DNA from: Streptomyces chattanoogensis
Lineage (GTDB): Bacteria; Actinomycetota; Actinomycetes; Streptomycetales; Streptomycetaceae
Direction: 5' to 3'
NCBI RefSeq assembly: GCF_001294335.1
Contig: NZ_LGKG01000101.1
Span: forward strand, 124,001-188,000
Length of the DNA stretch: 64,000 bases
Below the pieces are notes generated by a model. That model saw only the letters and a program-made list of their open reading frames with translations. It had not been told where the DNA came from and did not search any database. The first letter of the stretch is position 1. The number at the start of each line of letters is the position of its first letter. Below, in pieces: positions 44,682 through 53,052 of this stretch. Both the position numbers and the translations under genes were made by a program.

Positions 44682-45557
44682 ATGAGCGAGCAGTCCCCAG
44701 ACCTGCGCGAGACCGTCCGCCAGCGGTACGCCGCGGCGGCCGTCAAAGTCACCCAGGGCGGCACCGCCTGTTGCGGTCCACAGCTCGTCGAGGTCGATGA
44801 GAACTTCGGCTCCACTCTGTACGCGGCCGACGAGCGCGACGGACTGCCCGCCGAGGCTGTCGCCGCCTCCCTCGGCTGCGGCAACCCCACCGCCGTCGCC
44901 GAGCTGCGCGAAGGCGAACACGTCCTGGACCTCGGCTCCGGTGGCGGCATCGACGTCCTGCTCTGCGCCCGCCGTGTCGGCCCGGCCGGCAAGGTGTACG
45001 GGCTGGACATGACCGAGGAGATGCTCGCCCTCGCCCTGGCCAACGCCGACAAGGCGGGTGCGACGAACGTGGAATTCCTCAAGGGCACCATCGAGGCGAT
45101 CCCGCTGCCCGCGTACACCATTGACGTGGTGATCTCCAACTGCGTCATCAACCTGTCCACGGACAAGTCGGCCGTGTTCGCCGAGACCTTCCGGGTGCTG
45201 AAGCTCGGCGGCCGGATCGGCATCTCCGACGTCGTCGCCGACGACGACCTCACCCTCGAACAGAGGGCCGAGCGCGGCGACTACGCAGGCTGCATCGCAG
45301 GGGCCCTGTCCTTCACCGAATACCGCAGTGGCCTGGAATTCGCCGGGTTCATCGACGTCGAGATTGCCGCGATGCTCCCCCAAGCTCTCGGCTCCGCTCG
45401 AGCAGGGGGGACCCCCATGGTCGCGGACGGCATGCACGCTGCGATCGTCCGCGCGGCCAAGCCGGCCACCAGTGAGACTGCCGCGGCGCGCACAGTGTCC
45501 TCTGTTGACGCCTGCTGCGGCGTCAACACCTGCTGTGCGCCGGTCGAGCAGACGTAG
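44682..45557 (+). CDS. arsM: Arsenite S-adenosylmethionine methyltransferase
   Basis: 291 residues. Class I SAM fold: VLDLGSGGGIDVLLCARRVG, DMTEEMLALALANA, SNCVINLSTDKSAVFAETFR. Arsenic-binding cysteines include the CC pair at 30-31, Cys in SNCVIN and in YAGCIAGALS, with a CC-rich tail (DACCGVNTCCAP). Methylates As(III). Between FIDVEIA and VADGMHAAIVRA stands an extra LPQALGSARAGGTPM, encoded by a streptomycete palindromic repeat inserted in frame (45375-45418). ATG 44682. Divergent from arsR, likely repressed by it. Confidence 0.93.
   Translation: MSEQSPDLRETVRQRYAAAAVKVTQGGTACCGPQLVEVDENFGSTLYAADERDGLPAEAVAASLGCGNPTAVAELREGEHVLDLGSGGGIDVLLCARRVGPAGKVYGLDMTEEMLALALANADKAGATNVEFLKGTIEAIPLPAYTIDVVISNCVINLSTDKSAVFAETFRVLKLGGRIGISDVVADDDLTLEQRAERGDYAGCIAGALSFTEYRSGLEFAGFIDVEIAAMLPQALGSARAGGTPMVADGMHAAIVRAAKPATSETAAARTVSSVDACCGVNTCCAPVEQT
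45375..45418. repeat. Streptomyces REP-like palindromic element inside arsM
   Basis: A ~44-bp unit starting CTCCCCCAAGCTCTCGGC and ending CAGGGGGGACCCCCAT, folding through CCCCC/GGGGG and CTCG/CGAG arms. I recall near-identical units in many Streptomyces intergenic regions. Here it is read as protein without breaking the arsM frame. Confidence 0.75.
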
Positions 45558-45586
45558 TACCCGTCGGCCACGGCCGCCGAGGTGAG

Positions 45587-45606
45587 AGCCGCAGCAGGCT
45601 GCGGCT
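45587..45606 (+). terminator. Hairpin downstream of arsM
   Basis: AGCCGCAG / CTGCGGCT, a perfect 8-bp stem with a 4-base loop, 30 bp after the arsM stop and before the convergent pseudogene. Confidence 0.6.
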
Positions 45607-45639
45607 GCCAGGTCGGGCTGTGGTGGTGATCCCCGCGTC

Positions 45640-46064
45640 CTACGCCTCCTCGTAGAGCGCCGAGTGCAGCTGCGTGATGAGGTGACACTGACTGTCGCTG
45701 AGGCCGCACAGTAGGGGTTCGCCCTCGCTCCCCAGGTGATAACCGCAGATGGCCACACCGCCGAACCAGTAATGGTCCGGTCCACCCAAGGCACCGATCA
45801 GCCGACTCGCGAGGTGATCGGCGGGTACCTGTCCTTGGCCGGCATGGCCGTGTCGGCGATGAGCCCACGCATCCCCGCACTGGAACCGGACGCGCGGTGA
45901 ATGACGAAGCCGAACGCATCACCGCCGTACGGATCCACCTCGCGTCGCAACACCTTCAGGGCTGCTTCCCGAATGACCAAACCGGTTTCTGGCCTCACCA
46001 GCGCATATCGAGGGCCCATCGCTGATCCCATCTCCCGGTCGGTTCCGGTCGACACAAGCGTCAC
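45640..46064 (-). pseudogene. Conserved hypothetical protein, frameshifted
   Basis: From GTG or ATG near 46064 the frame gives RPETGLVIREAALKVLRREV, DAFGFVIHRASG and DTAMPAKDRYPP; near 45815 the frame changes to HLASRLIGALGGPDHYWFGG, VAICGYHLGSEGEPLLCGLS and ends ALYEEA at 45640. Both parts belong to the same unnamed streptomycete family by my reading. A one- or two-base indel breaks it. Confidence 0.6.
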
Positions 46065-46313
46065 CAGGCACCACGGCAGCCTGGTGCCTGCTTCCAGCTC
46101 AACCCTGAACGGACATCAGCGCCACTCGGACGGGCAGCGCTGCACCGCAACCCGGCCCGGTCGGTGCTACACCTGCCTGTGTGGAACCGGAATGGGACGG
46201 ATCTGCCCTTTTTTTGAGGAAGTTGGCTCTGCAGTCTTACGTGTGTGCATGCGAGGCCATCACGGGCAGCATCGGCTTCCGGTGCTGTACCTGCCGCCGG
46301 TGGTGAGCGGGCG

Positions 46314-47381
46314 GTGTCCGAACGGTCGTACACCACAGTGGAGAGGCGTGCCGGCCGTCTCGTTCGCCCAGGCTGGTTGACCTGGCGCGGTGCCGCGCTG
46401 CTGCTGGCGGCCGCGGTGTGGGTGGCTGTCTGGCGGCGGCACGAGCTGGCGCAGGCATTCGACCTCATCTCCCGGGTGCGCGTCCCTCAGCTGACGGTTG
46501 CTGTGGGGCTCGAGGCATTGTCGGTGGCGTGCTTCGCGGCCGTGCCGCGCTGGCTGCTACGGGAGGGCGGGGTGCGGTGGAGTCTGCGGCGGATGGCTGC
46601 GCTCGTCGTAGCGGCCAACGCCGTGGCGGGCGCGCTGCCCGGTGGGGCGGCCCTTGCCAGCGCCTGGACGTTCCGGCAGCTGAACCGCCGGCGGGTCGAA
46701 CCGGCCCTGGCAGCCGCCGTGCTGGTCTCGGCCGGGGCGCTTGCGGCGCTTGGCCTGGGCATCCTGATGGTGGTCGGCATGTTCACCGTGGGTGCAACCG
46801 GGGCCGCCGCCGTTCTGCGCCCGGCTGCCGGCCTCCTGGCTCTGGCGCTCCTGTTCGGCCTGGCCCTCTTCAGCCTGTCCCGTTTCGCAGGCTTCCGTGC
46901 AGCGCTGCGACGGTGGTGGGACCGGGTGGGGCAGCGGTCTGCGCGTGTGCGCAGGGCCCAGCAGGCACTGGTGCAAGTGGTGGAGCAGATCCGGAGCCTG
47001 CGGCCCGGCTTTCGGACGTGGCTGCGACCGGCCATGCTCGCGCTGTTGAACTGGACTCTCGACGCGGCGTGCCTGGCCGCCTGCCTGTGGGCACTGGGCG
47101 TCGGCGTGCCCTGGCACGGACTGCTGCTTGCGTACGGGCTCACGCAGATCCCCGGCAGCCTGCGCCTGACGCCCGGCAGCCTGGGTGTGATCGAGGCGAG
47201 CCTGTCCGTGCTGCTCGTGCTGTACGGCTTGGCGCCGGGGTCGGCGATCGGTGCGACTCTGCTGTACCGGGCCATCAGCTACTGGGCGCTGCAGCCTATC
47301 GGCTGGGCCTGCTGGATCGGCGTGACGTTCCACGCCGATCGGCCCGAGACTTCCGATCGCCCTTCGTCGCCGCACGGATAG
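46314..47381 (+). CDS. Flippase-like membrane protein (LPG synthase TM family)
   Basis: 355 residues with about 7-8 membrane helices: AALLLAAAVWVAVWRR, QLTVAVGLEALSVACFAAVP, RMAALVVAANAVAGALPGGA (the family's conserved small-residue motif), LRLTPGSLGVIEASLSVLLV near the C-terminus (PGSLGVxE signature). It belongs to the lysylphosphatidylglycerol synthase TM/UPF0104 family, thought to flip lipids. GTG 46314 is chosen; GTG 46245 would add 23 unlikely residues. Monocistronic as far as can be seen. Confidence 0.87.
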   Translation: MSERSYTTVERRAGRLVRPGWLTWRGAALLLAAAVWVAVWRRHELAQAFDLISRVRVPQLTVAVGLEALSVACFAAVPRWLLREGGVRWSLRRMAALVVAANAVAGALPGGAALASAWTFRQLNRRRVEPALAAAVLVSAGALAALGLGILMVVGMFTVGATGAAAVLRPAAGLLALALLFGLALFSLSRFAGFRAALRRWWDRVGQRSARVRRAQQALVQVVEQIRSLRPGFRTWLRPAMLALLNWTLDAACLAACLWALGVGVPWHGLLLAYGLTQIPGSLRLTPGSLGVIEASLSVLLVLYGLAPGSAIGATLLYRAISYWALQPIGWACWIGVTFHADRPETSDRPSSPHG

Positions 47382-47394
47382 GACCTGTCGGCTC
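47381..47394. promoter_or_regulatory. Candidate DosR-like box upstream of the double SpoIIAA-like gene
   Basis: GGACCTGTCGGCTC, close to GGACC-N3-CGGCC, overlapping the stop of the flippase-like gene and 170 bp from the ATG at 47564. Distance is longer than for other boxes. Confidence 0.35.
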
Positions 47395-47563
47395 CGTCCG
47401 GCCGGGGTGCCACTCCGGCGGAACGTCGCGGTCACCGGTGCCCACAAAGGCCAATCGTGCTCGAAAGAGAAATCCCTGTAAAAATTGAACCTGTGTCGCA
47501 CTGGGCCGTGTGCCGGCCTCCGCTCGGGTCACACACCGCACCGTGCGCGGAGAGGGGAACGGC

Positions 47564-48331
47564 ATGCTGGAGAGAGCTACGGACGCACCCGCCGGCGTCG
47601 ACGCGGTAAAGGCGATCGGAACCGTGTCGAAGAGCGACTACCAAACGGTGGTCGAGCCACTCATCGAGGATGCTCGGAGGGAAGGCCGCCGCATTCGGAT
47701 CCTGTGCGAGATCGGCCCCGAGTTCACGTCCTTCACCCCCGCAGCTGCCTGGGAGGACCTCAAGGTCGGCATGGGTGCCCTGAGACTGTTCGAGGGGTGT
47801 GCGGTCGTCAGTGACGTGCGCTGGATCCGTGAGTCGACCCGGTTGACGAGCTTCCTGATGGCCTGTCCGGTGCGCGTCTTCGGAAGCCAGGAGCGTGACG
47901 AGGCACTCCGCTGGCTGGCGTCGCTTCCCGAGGGCCCCGGCATTTCCCACCAGCTGACCGATTCCGAAGTCCTCGTGGTCGAGGTCGAACAGCCCCTGCG
48001 CGCACAGGACTTCGACGCCCTCGCATTGACCGTGGACACCTGGCTCGGGACGCACGACGCATTGACCGGCGTCGTCATCCATGCGCGAGAGTTCCCCGGA
48101 TGGGAGAACATCGGCGGCTTGATCCGTCATGTGCGGTTCATTCGCGACCACCACCGGAAGGTCAGGAAGATCGCGCTGGCGGCTGACAGCAAGGTCGCCG
48201 CCCTGGTGCCCCAGCTTGCGAACCACTTCGTTCGGGCGGAAGTGCGGCGGTTCGCATACGACGAACTCGATGACGCCGTCGCGTGGGCGGCCGGCCCTCC
48301 GGTTGGCCAGTCGACTGCAGCCGGGCCCTGA
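47564..48331 (+). CDS. Double SpoIIAA-like (STAS-type) domain protein
   Basis: 255 residues with two related alpha/beta domains of the SpoIIAA-like family. First: VDAVKAIGTVSKSDYQTVVE, IRILCEIGPEFTSFTPAAAW, VSDVRWIRESTRLTSFLMAC, PVRVFGSQERDEALRWLASL. Second: VVEVEQPLRAQDFDALALTV, LTGVVIHAREFPGWENIGGL, RKIALAADSKVAALVPQLAN, VRRFAYDELDDAVAWAAG. No serine of the classical anti-anti-sigma type is obvious. ATG 47564 with AGAGGGGAA upstream. Cytoplasmic. May signal together with the SpoIIE phosphatase, but that is inference. Confidence 0.85.
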   Translation: MLERATDAPAGVDAVKAIGTVSKSDYQTVVEPLIEDARREGRRIRILCEIGPEFTSFTPAAAWEDLKVGMGALRLFEGCAVVSDVRWIRESTRLTSFLMACPVRVFGSQERDEALRWLASLPEGPGISHQLTDSEVLVVEVEQPLRAQDFDALALTVDTWLGTHDALTGVVIHAREFPGWENIGGLIRHVRFIRDHHRKVRKIALAADSKVAALVPQLANHFVRAEVRRFAYDELDDAVAWAAGPPVGQSTAAGP

Positions 48332-48559
48332 CGATAGGTGCGGTCGACGTCACGGACAAGATCTGGGCCGAGGACACGGTCCAGGCAGGCGAAGCCCTCG
48401 AACTTGGCGCTGTCTGGAATCTCTCGTTCGGATGGGACGTGTCGCAGCACGGCCAGGACGCCGGGGGGGGCCGAGGTCGTCGGTGATCGCGGCGCGGAAC
48501 CCGACCTCGATGCCTACGCCGTGCCCGGTGTCCGGCCGTTGTGCTCCGGACACGTGCAT
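48332..48559. other. Decayed sequence, unrecognised
   Basis: A minus-strand stretch (DSAKFEGFACLDRVLGPDLV, 48332-48400 region) looks protein-like but I cannot name it; the frame breaks on both sides. Confidence 0.3.
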
Positions 48560-48870
48560 GACGGCGGATGCCACACCAGCGGCGGCAGGCGGCGGTGTCG
48601 GTGGCATCCTGCAGCCTGCGGGCGTTCTCGACAGTGATGCCGTGGATGCTCAGTGCATGGCTGGCCTTCTCGACGCAGTGCGGCTCCTCGCGGTCAACGC
48701 GGGCCAGGGCCATCGTGTGCTCGCCGGTGGGCACGATGCCGTGCGTGGTCAGCAGGGCGCGGACGGCGTGGGGCCGACTGCCGGTGATGGCGGCGGTGAC
48801 AGCGCTGGCGTGGTCGGTGTGTGTGCCGAGACGGACGTGCGCGTGCAGGGCGGGTGGGTCAAGAGGGTCT
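48560..48870 (-). pseudogene. Fragment of a conserved hypothetical protein
   Basis: On the minus strand, HAHVRLGTHTDHASAVTAAI, THGIVPTGEHTMALARVDRE and EEPHCVEKASHALSIHGITV form a continuous conserved-looking segment that then degrades. I have seen similar sequences as unannotated proteins on streptomycete mobile DNA, but the function is unknown. Confidence 0.4.
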
Positions 48871-48969
48871 TGAGTCCCCCGGGGCCGGCCAGCGGAGAGC
48901 CGGCCGGACCCGGGGGTGTCTGTCGGCTGGCTCGGGCTGCTGGCACGGCGGTGGCTCCTGGGCTCGGTA

Positions 48970-49230
48970 GCTCCCGATACCGGGCACTTTCCGCCGAACT
49001 CAGGGGTTTGGTGATGCCGCGGATCCGCTGTACGATCCGCGGCCGCCCGTGTGGATACTGATCACCATGCGCATTGACTTTGATCCCGCCGAGAGGTCCC
49101 GCAACGAGTTCTACAAGCTCCTGACCGCGGTGGTCGTGCCGCGGCCCATCGCCTGGATTTCGACGATCAGCCCTGATGGTGCTTCTGTGAACCTCGCCCC
49201 TGCGAAGTTCTGAGGAAAGCGGTATCGGGG
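48970..49230 (+). repeat. Repeat element copy B carrying a flavin reductase N-terminal fragment
   Basis: Second copy of the element at 10316-10570. Ends TCCCGATACC (48970-48979) and GGTATCGGGG (49221-49230) are inverted. Inside: IDFDPAERSRNEFYKLL, VVPRPIAWISTISPDG, NLAPAKF, stop. Same cut point as copy A; the copies differ by scattered substitutions and one codon, so the duplication is not recent. Confidence 0.65.
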
Positions 49231-49479
49231 GTTGGGACGTTAACGCAGGTCAGTACGCCAGAACAATCGGTACTCCCCAACGTGCCCCGCGGCCCAAGCA
49301 GGTAGTGCAGGCGTAGGGACGCATGTGGTCGCCAAGCGGGCCGCGGGGGGAGTGCGACCCGTCAATGAGCGGTGGGGTTGGGGTCGGCAGTCCGACGCGA
49401 CCACTACGCCCACGCGTTCGCGCGGCGAACTCGCCTGGTGGTGGGGTGAGTGGGGCGAGTACTCGCCCCATCGGCCGAC

Positions 49480-49650
49480 GTGTCGTCGGCGACCCCAAGT
49501 CCGCTGCGGGCAAGCGCACCCTCTATCTCCCGGCCTTCCTCTACATGGAGGTGAAGCGGCACCTCGAATGGTTCGCCGAAAAGGACGACGACGGGCCGCT
49601 GTTCACCGGGGAACGGGGCGCGCCCTGCCCGCCGCATGGGCGGACGACGC
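49480..49650 (+). pseudogene. Tyrosine integrase, central fragment
   Basis: VVGDPKSAAGKRTLYLPAFL, YMEVKRHLEWFAEKDDDGPL and FTGERGAP match the beta-sheet and linker region before the first catalytic Arg-box/His of streptomycete phage-type integrases. No catalytic HxxR or Tyr is present. It is fused to the 3' part of the LLM oxidoreductase remnant on the other strand. Confidence 0.7.
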
Positions 49651-49654
49651 GGGC

Positions 49655-50184
49655 AGAATCCGCCGATCCACACAGGGGGACCGGGGCGCTGCACCGTGGC
49701 AGGCAGCAGCGTCACGTCCCGGACCTCGTAGTGTCGTCCGTGGTGGTTCACTGGCGCGCCGGACTAGAAGCGCCTCAACAGCTCCAGACCCTCGTCCAAC
49801 CGCTCGGCGAGGAGGTGTCGCTCGGCGGTGTCGCCGAAGCTGCGGTATTCGTCCTCGATCGGACCGCCCAGGCCGGCAGCGAAGATCACCCGGCCGCCGC
49901 TGAGGTGGTCCAGGGTGGCCACTTGGCGGCCGAGTTGCTGCGGACGGTAACGGGGGACCGGCGTCAGTAGGGTGCCCAGTCGGATCCGGGAGGTTGCCGG
50001 CGTGGCCGCGGTCAGCAGCATCCAGGGGTCTCCGAAGGGGCGCCCTTGGTGTTGTCGGTGCAGTACGTGGTCCCAGACGAAGAGCCCGTCCCAGCCGGCC
50101 TGTTCGGCCGGCAGCCGCTACGGTCGCGACGTTACGGGGATCGGCGAAGTCGCCGAAGTTGGGGATGTTGATGGAGAAGCGCAT
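49655..50184 (-). pseudogene. LLM class F420/FMN-dependent oxidoreductase, frameshift plus in-frame TAG
   Basis: ATG 50184 starts MRFSINIPNFGDFADPRNVA; a one-base shift near 50115 moves the reading to EQAGWDGLFVWDHVLH, TSRIRLGTLLTPVPRYRPQQ and LGRQVATLDHLSGGRVIFAA, then LLRRF, TAG at 49764-49766, and on in the same frame to SGAPVNHHGRHYEVRDV and GPPVWIGGF. The stop replaces the expected Trp (TGG to TAG). Downstream the gene is cut off by the integrase fragment. Confidence 0.8.
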
Positions 50185-50238
50185 CCCAGCAGGATGCGCA
50201 GCCGGCCGCGAAGGGGCATTCGGATTCGGATACAGGCC

Positions 50239-50271
50239 GGTGTCCCGCGCACGCACGGTGCGCGGGACACC
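50239..50271 (-). terminator. Strong hairpin downstream of the collagenase gene
   Basis: Perfect 14-bp stem GGTGTCCCGCGCAC / GTGCGCGGGACACC with a 5-base loop, 54 bp after the collagenase stop. Confidence 0.8.
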
Positions 50272-50306
50272 AAGTTCTCCTGGCTCAGTTCTCGTTCAGT
50301 CCTTGC

Positions 50307-50330
50307 CAGTGACCGAGGTCTCGGTCACTG
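50307..50330 (-). terminator. Hairpin overlapping the collagenase stop codon
   Basis: CAGTGACCGAG / CTCGGTCACTG, perfect 11-bp stem with a 2-base loop, spanning the TGA at 50325-50327. With the 50239 hairpin it forms a double terminator; being inside the last codons it could also affect translation end or mRNA 3' stability. Confidence 0.6.
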
Positions 50331-52301
50331 TGCACTCCGGGCGGGTAGTTTGCCGCAGTCACCGTCGGCGCACTTGCTCAGCCAGTCGGCGAAGTCGGCG
50401 TCGTACTTGGTGCCGATGGTGTCGTGGAGCAGGCTGTAGGCGGCGTCGTACTCGCCTGCGCGGTAGTGGCCGAGCAGGGTGGTCACATCCTCGGGGTGTG
50501 ACTGGAGCATGTACCGGACACCCAGGTAGCCCCACTGGTAGGTGCGGGTGGTGTCGGTGTTGTTGTAGGTGGTTTCGAAGAGCTGGCTCAGCTTGTAAGT
50601 GCCCTTGCCCGCCTCCTCGATCGCTCGGTCGTAGGTGACATCGCGGTACGTGTAGGAGACGTACTCGGCGAAGCCCTCGATCCACATCACGGCCGGGGTG
50701 GTCTGCCCAGCTGCGAAGTCGCCGTACATGTCGAAGCGGCCGTCGAGGTAGTGGGTGTACTCGTGGTTGAGGTTCCAGATCTGGAAGGCGCCGTCGTCGG
50801 CCGGTTGCTCGTAGGCGATGAAGCGCGGCTGGTTGCCCTCGGCGGCCGGGTCGCCCTCCACGTACATGCCGCCATTGTTGGTGTCGATACCGAAGATGAC
50901 GCCGGCGTAGGTCTTGTAGTCGGTGCTGGAGTTGAAGGCGACGATCTCGATGTTGGTGTTCTTGTCGTCCTTGACCGGGCCGTTGTCCTTGACGATGTCG
51001 TGGAAGACCGGGTTCTGCTTGAGAATGCTGTTGCAGGTGGCCGAGAGTTCGGACTCGGTCAGCTCCTGCGCGAGGATCTTGGCGCTCGGACCGCACTTGT
51101 GCTTGATCGTCAGCACGGCGTCGCGTACGCGGTTCTGCAGGTCACAGGTGTCGTAGTCGGCGCAGTTCGCCTTGTCGAACTCATTGGTCATCTCGGCGAG
51201 GCCGACCCAGAGCGGGGCGGTGCGCCCAGTGATCTTGCTGCGGCCGAGCAGCTCCTTGACCAACGGCTTGACGGTGTCCTTGAGGTCGGCGTGCTGCAGG
51301 AAGCGGCCGAGTTCGCGTCCGGCGTTGCTGGCCAGGTAGGCCTTGTCGGTGCCGAGCAGATCGTCGTGGGCGACGGCGAAGTCACGCAGTCCGGTGAGGA
51401 CGCTCGGGTCGGCCTTCACGGCTTTCACGAACTCCGGCAGCTGGTGGCCGCGGAACAGCACGGTGTAGGTGTTGTTGACCGCGGCGAGCATCCCGTAGAA
51501 CTTGTCGTACGACGCGTCGTAGTCCTTCTGCAGACGCTTGACCACGTTGAGGTAACGGGCGTTCTCTGCGGAGCTGTCGATCAGGGTGACCGTTTCGGCC
51601 AGGGTGTCCCCGTTGGCCTCGGTGACGTCGAAGGCGTGGGACGAGCCGAAGAAGGCGTCCAGAGCGCCCTCAATGGCGCTCTTCAGCTCCGGGCCGTATT
51701 TGCCGACGTTATCCGGCTGGTTGTACTGGATGTAGTAGCCGGCGCGCAGGTACAGGACCACCTGGGCGGTGGAAGTGCTGTTGTCTCCGGGGTAGTTGGC
51801 CGCGACGTCCTTTAGCGCGTTCGCCACCGTCACCATCTGTTCCTCGCGGAAGAGGGCCTTGGAGTCCTCACCGGTCACGGTGAACAGCGTGTTGATGCAG
51901 GTGGTTTCCGACTGCTTGATCTGCTCGACCAGTTCGGCGCCGGTCTTCGAGGTGAAGTCGCTGACGTTGCAGTCCGCCGCGCCCTTCGCCGCGGAGCGGG
52001 CCTTCTTGCGCTCGGCGGCGTTCTGGGCCGCGGCGAGCGGCGGGCGTTGAGCGGCCTTCGTGGCCGATTGCGCGGGGGCGGTGGGGTGTCCGGGTGCGAG
52101 ATCGGTGGCGAGGACGGTGGCGGAGGCGGGCTGTGGGGCGGGGGCCGACCTCGGTGCGGGCTTGGGTGCCTTGGCGCCGGCGCCGGAGCCGGCCGGTGCC
52201 GCCCCGCCGTTCGGGGCGAGCAGGGTGAGCCCCAGGCCGGCGGCGGCCACGGTGGGTATCAGCAGTTGGGCGAGTTTCTTGAAGGTGGGGGGTCTACGCA
52301 T
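50325..52301 (-). CDS. Secreted M9 family collagenase
   Basis: 658 residues. Signal peptide (LAQLLIPTVAAAGLGLTLLA) and a Pro/Ala-rich linker, then the activator region (about 110-400) and a catalytic zinc peptidase domain: HEYTHYLDGRFD with His513, Glu514 and His517, and downstream WIEGFAEYVSY giving the third ligand Glu. No PKD or collagen-binding domains follow, so it is a short form. ATG 52301 with GGAGG eight bases upstream. Degrades collagen-type proteins outside the cell. A truncated inverted copy of its 5' end lies at 57.1 kb. Confidence 0.94.
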   Translation of the reverse strand: MRRPPTFKKLAQLLIPTVAAAGLGLTLLAPNGGAAPAGSGAGAKAPKPAPRSAPAPQPASATVLATDLAPGHPTAPAQSATKAAQRPPLAAAQNAAERKKARSAAKGAADCNVSDFTSKTGAELVEQIKQSETTCINTLFTVTGEDSKALFREEQMVTVANALKDVAANYPGDNSTSTAQVVLYLRAGYYIQYNQPDNVGKYGPELKSAIEGALDAFFGSSHAFDVTEANGDTLAETVTLIDSSAENARYLNVVKRLQKDYDASYDKFYGMLAAVNNTYTVLFRGHQLPEFVKAVKADPSVLTGLRDFAVAHDDLLGTDKAYLASNAGRELGRFLQHADLKDTVKPLVKELLGRSKITGRTAPLWVGLAEMTNEFDKANCADYDTCDLQNRVRDAVLTIKHKCGPSAKILAQELTESELSATCNSILKQNPVFHDIVKDNGPVKDDKNTNIEIVAFNSSTDYKTYAGVIFGIDTNNGGMYVEGDPAAEGNQPRFIAYEQPADDGAFQIWNLNHEYTHYLDGRFDMYGDFAAGQTTPAVMWIEGFAEYVSYTYRDVTYDRAIEEAGKGTYKLSQLFETTYNNTDTTRTYQWGYLGVRYMLQSHPEDVTTLLGHYRAGEYDAAYSLLHDTIGTKYDADFADWLSKCADGDCGKLPARSAQ

Positions 52302-52399
52302 TGCGATGGCCTCCAGGCCGGTCGGCAGCCGCGCGAGGGGCACGGCAGTGGGGGGTGCGGACCCTGATGGCAACGGGAGTTGAGCACTCTCGGAGCTGC
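52096..52399 (-). repeat. Inverted repeat, arm 1 (collagenase 5' region)
   Basis: The ~300 bp covering the collagenase upstream region, signal peptide and Pro/Ala linker are repeated in opposite orientation at 57141-57440, with roughly 85-90% identity by eye and small indels in the linker. Confidence 0.85.
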
Positions 52400-52529
52400 C
52401 ATGCCGCAAAAGTGTGACCGTACAATGTCACAGTTCACATCTCAGTGAAAGGGAGGCTGCGTTGGATCTCGATGGAGCGGTTGGGGCCGATCGTGCCGAG
52501 GATCTGCTCCAGTTGGGGCGAGGCCGTCC

Positions 52530-53052
52530 CCTATGAGCCCGAGCCTGGGGGAGAGGACCTGGATGTCGACGAAGGAGTTGTGCCCGGAGCCGCGCAGCTT
52601 CAGGCCGAGCCGTTCCTCGTACAGATGTCTCCAGAACCGTGCCCAGCGAGGATGACGACCTTGTAGCCGCGGCTGGCCAGGCCTGAACCAGTGCAGTCGC
52701 CTGGCCCTGGTTCCCGTGCAGCCCAGGCGAGTTCAGCAGCACTGGCAGCTTTCCGGCCCGGTGGTCAACCAGGGCGCCGGTGTCGTCGGCCGTGGTGGGC
52801 AGGCCACCCCGCCCGGTTGTTTGTTGGGGTGAACCGGCTCGGGGTCGGCGGCGCGTCCAACGCCACCGCTTGGTAAGGGGCTTGCGCCATGTCGACGAAC
52901 GATGCCGCCGCGGTCATGGGCGTATCGGTGCTCCTCGTGGCGGCGGCAGCCGAGCCGACTCCGGCACTCAGGGCGACGGCCAGTCCTCCTGTGGTGGTGC
53001 AGGCGACCCGGGCGCCCAACCGGCTCTGGCAACTTCGTGCGTGTTTCCCCAT
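52530..53052 (-). pseudogene. Secreted alpha/beta hydrolase (PAF-acetylhydrolase-like), frameshifted
   Basis: ATG 53052 starts MGKHARSCQS with a signal peptide (ACTTTGGLAVALSAGVGSAA) and DMAQAPYQAVALDAPPTPSR. After PAHHG the frame is lost; another frame gives KLPVLLNSPGLHGNQGQATA, and a third YEERLGLKLRGSGHNSFVDI. The pieces fit a secreted lipase or esterase of the platelet-activating-factor hydrolase type. Multiple frameshifts; dead. Confidence 0.6.
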
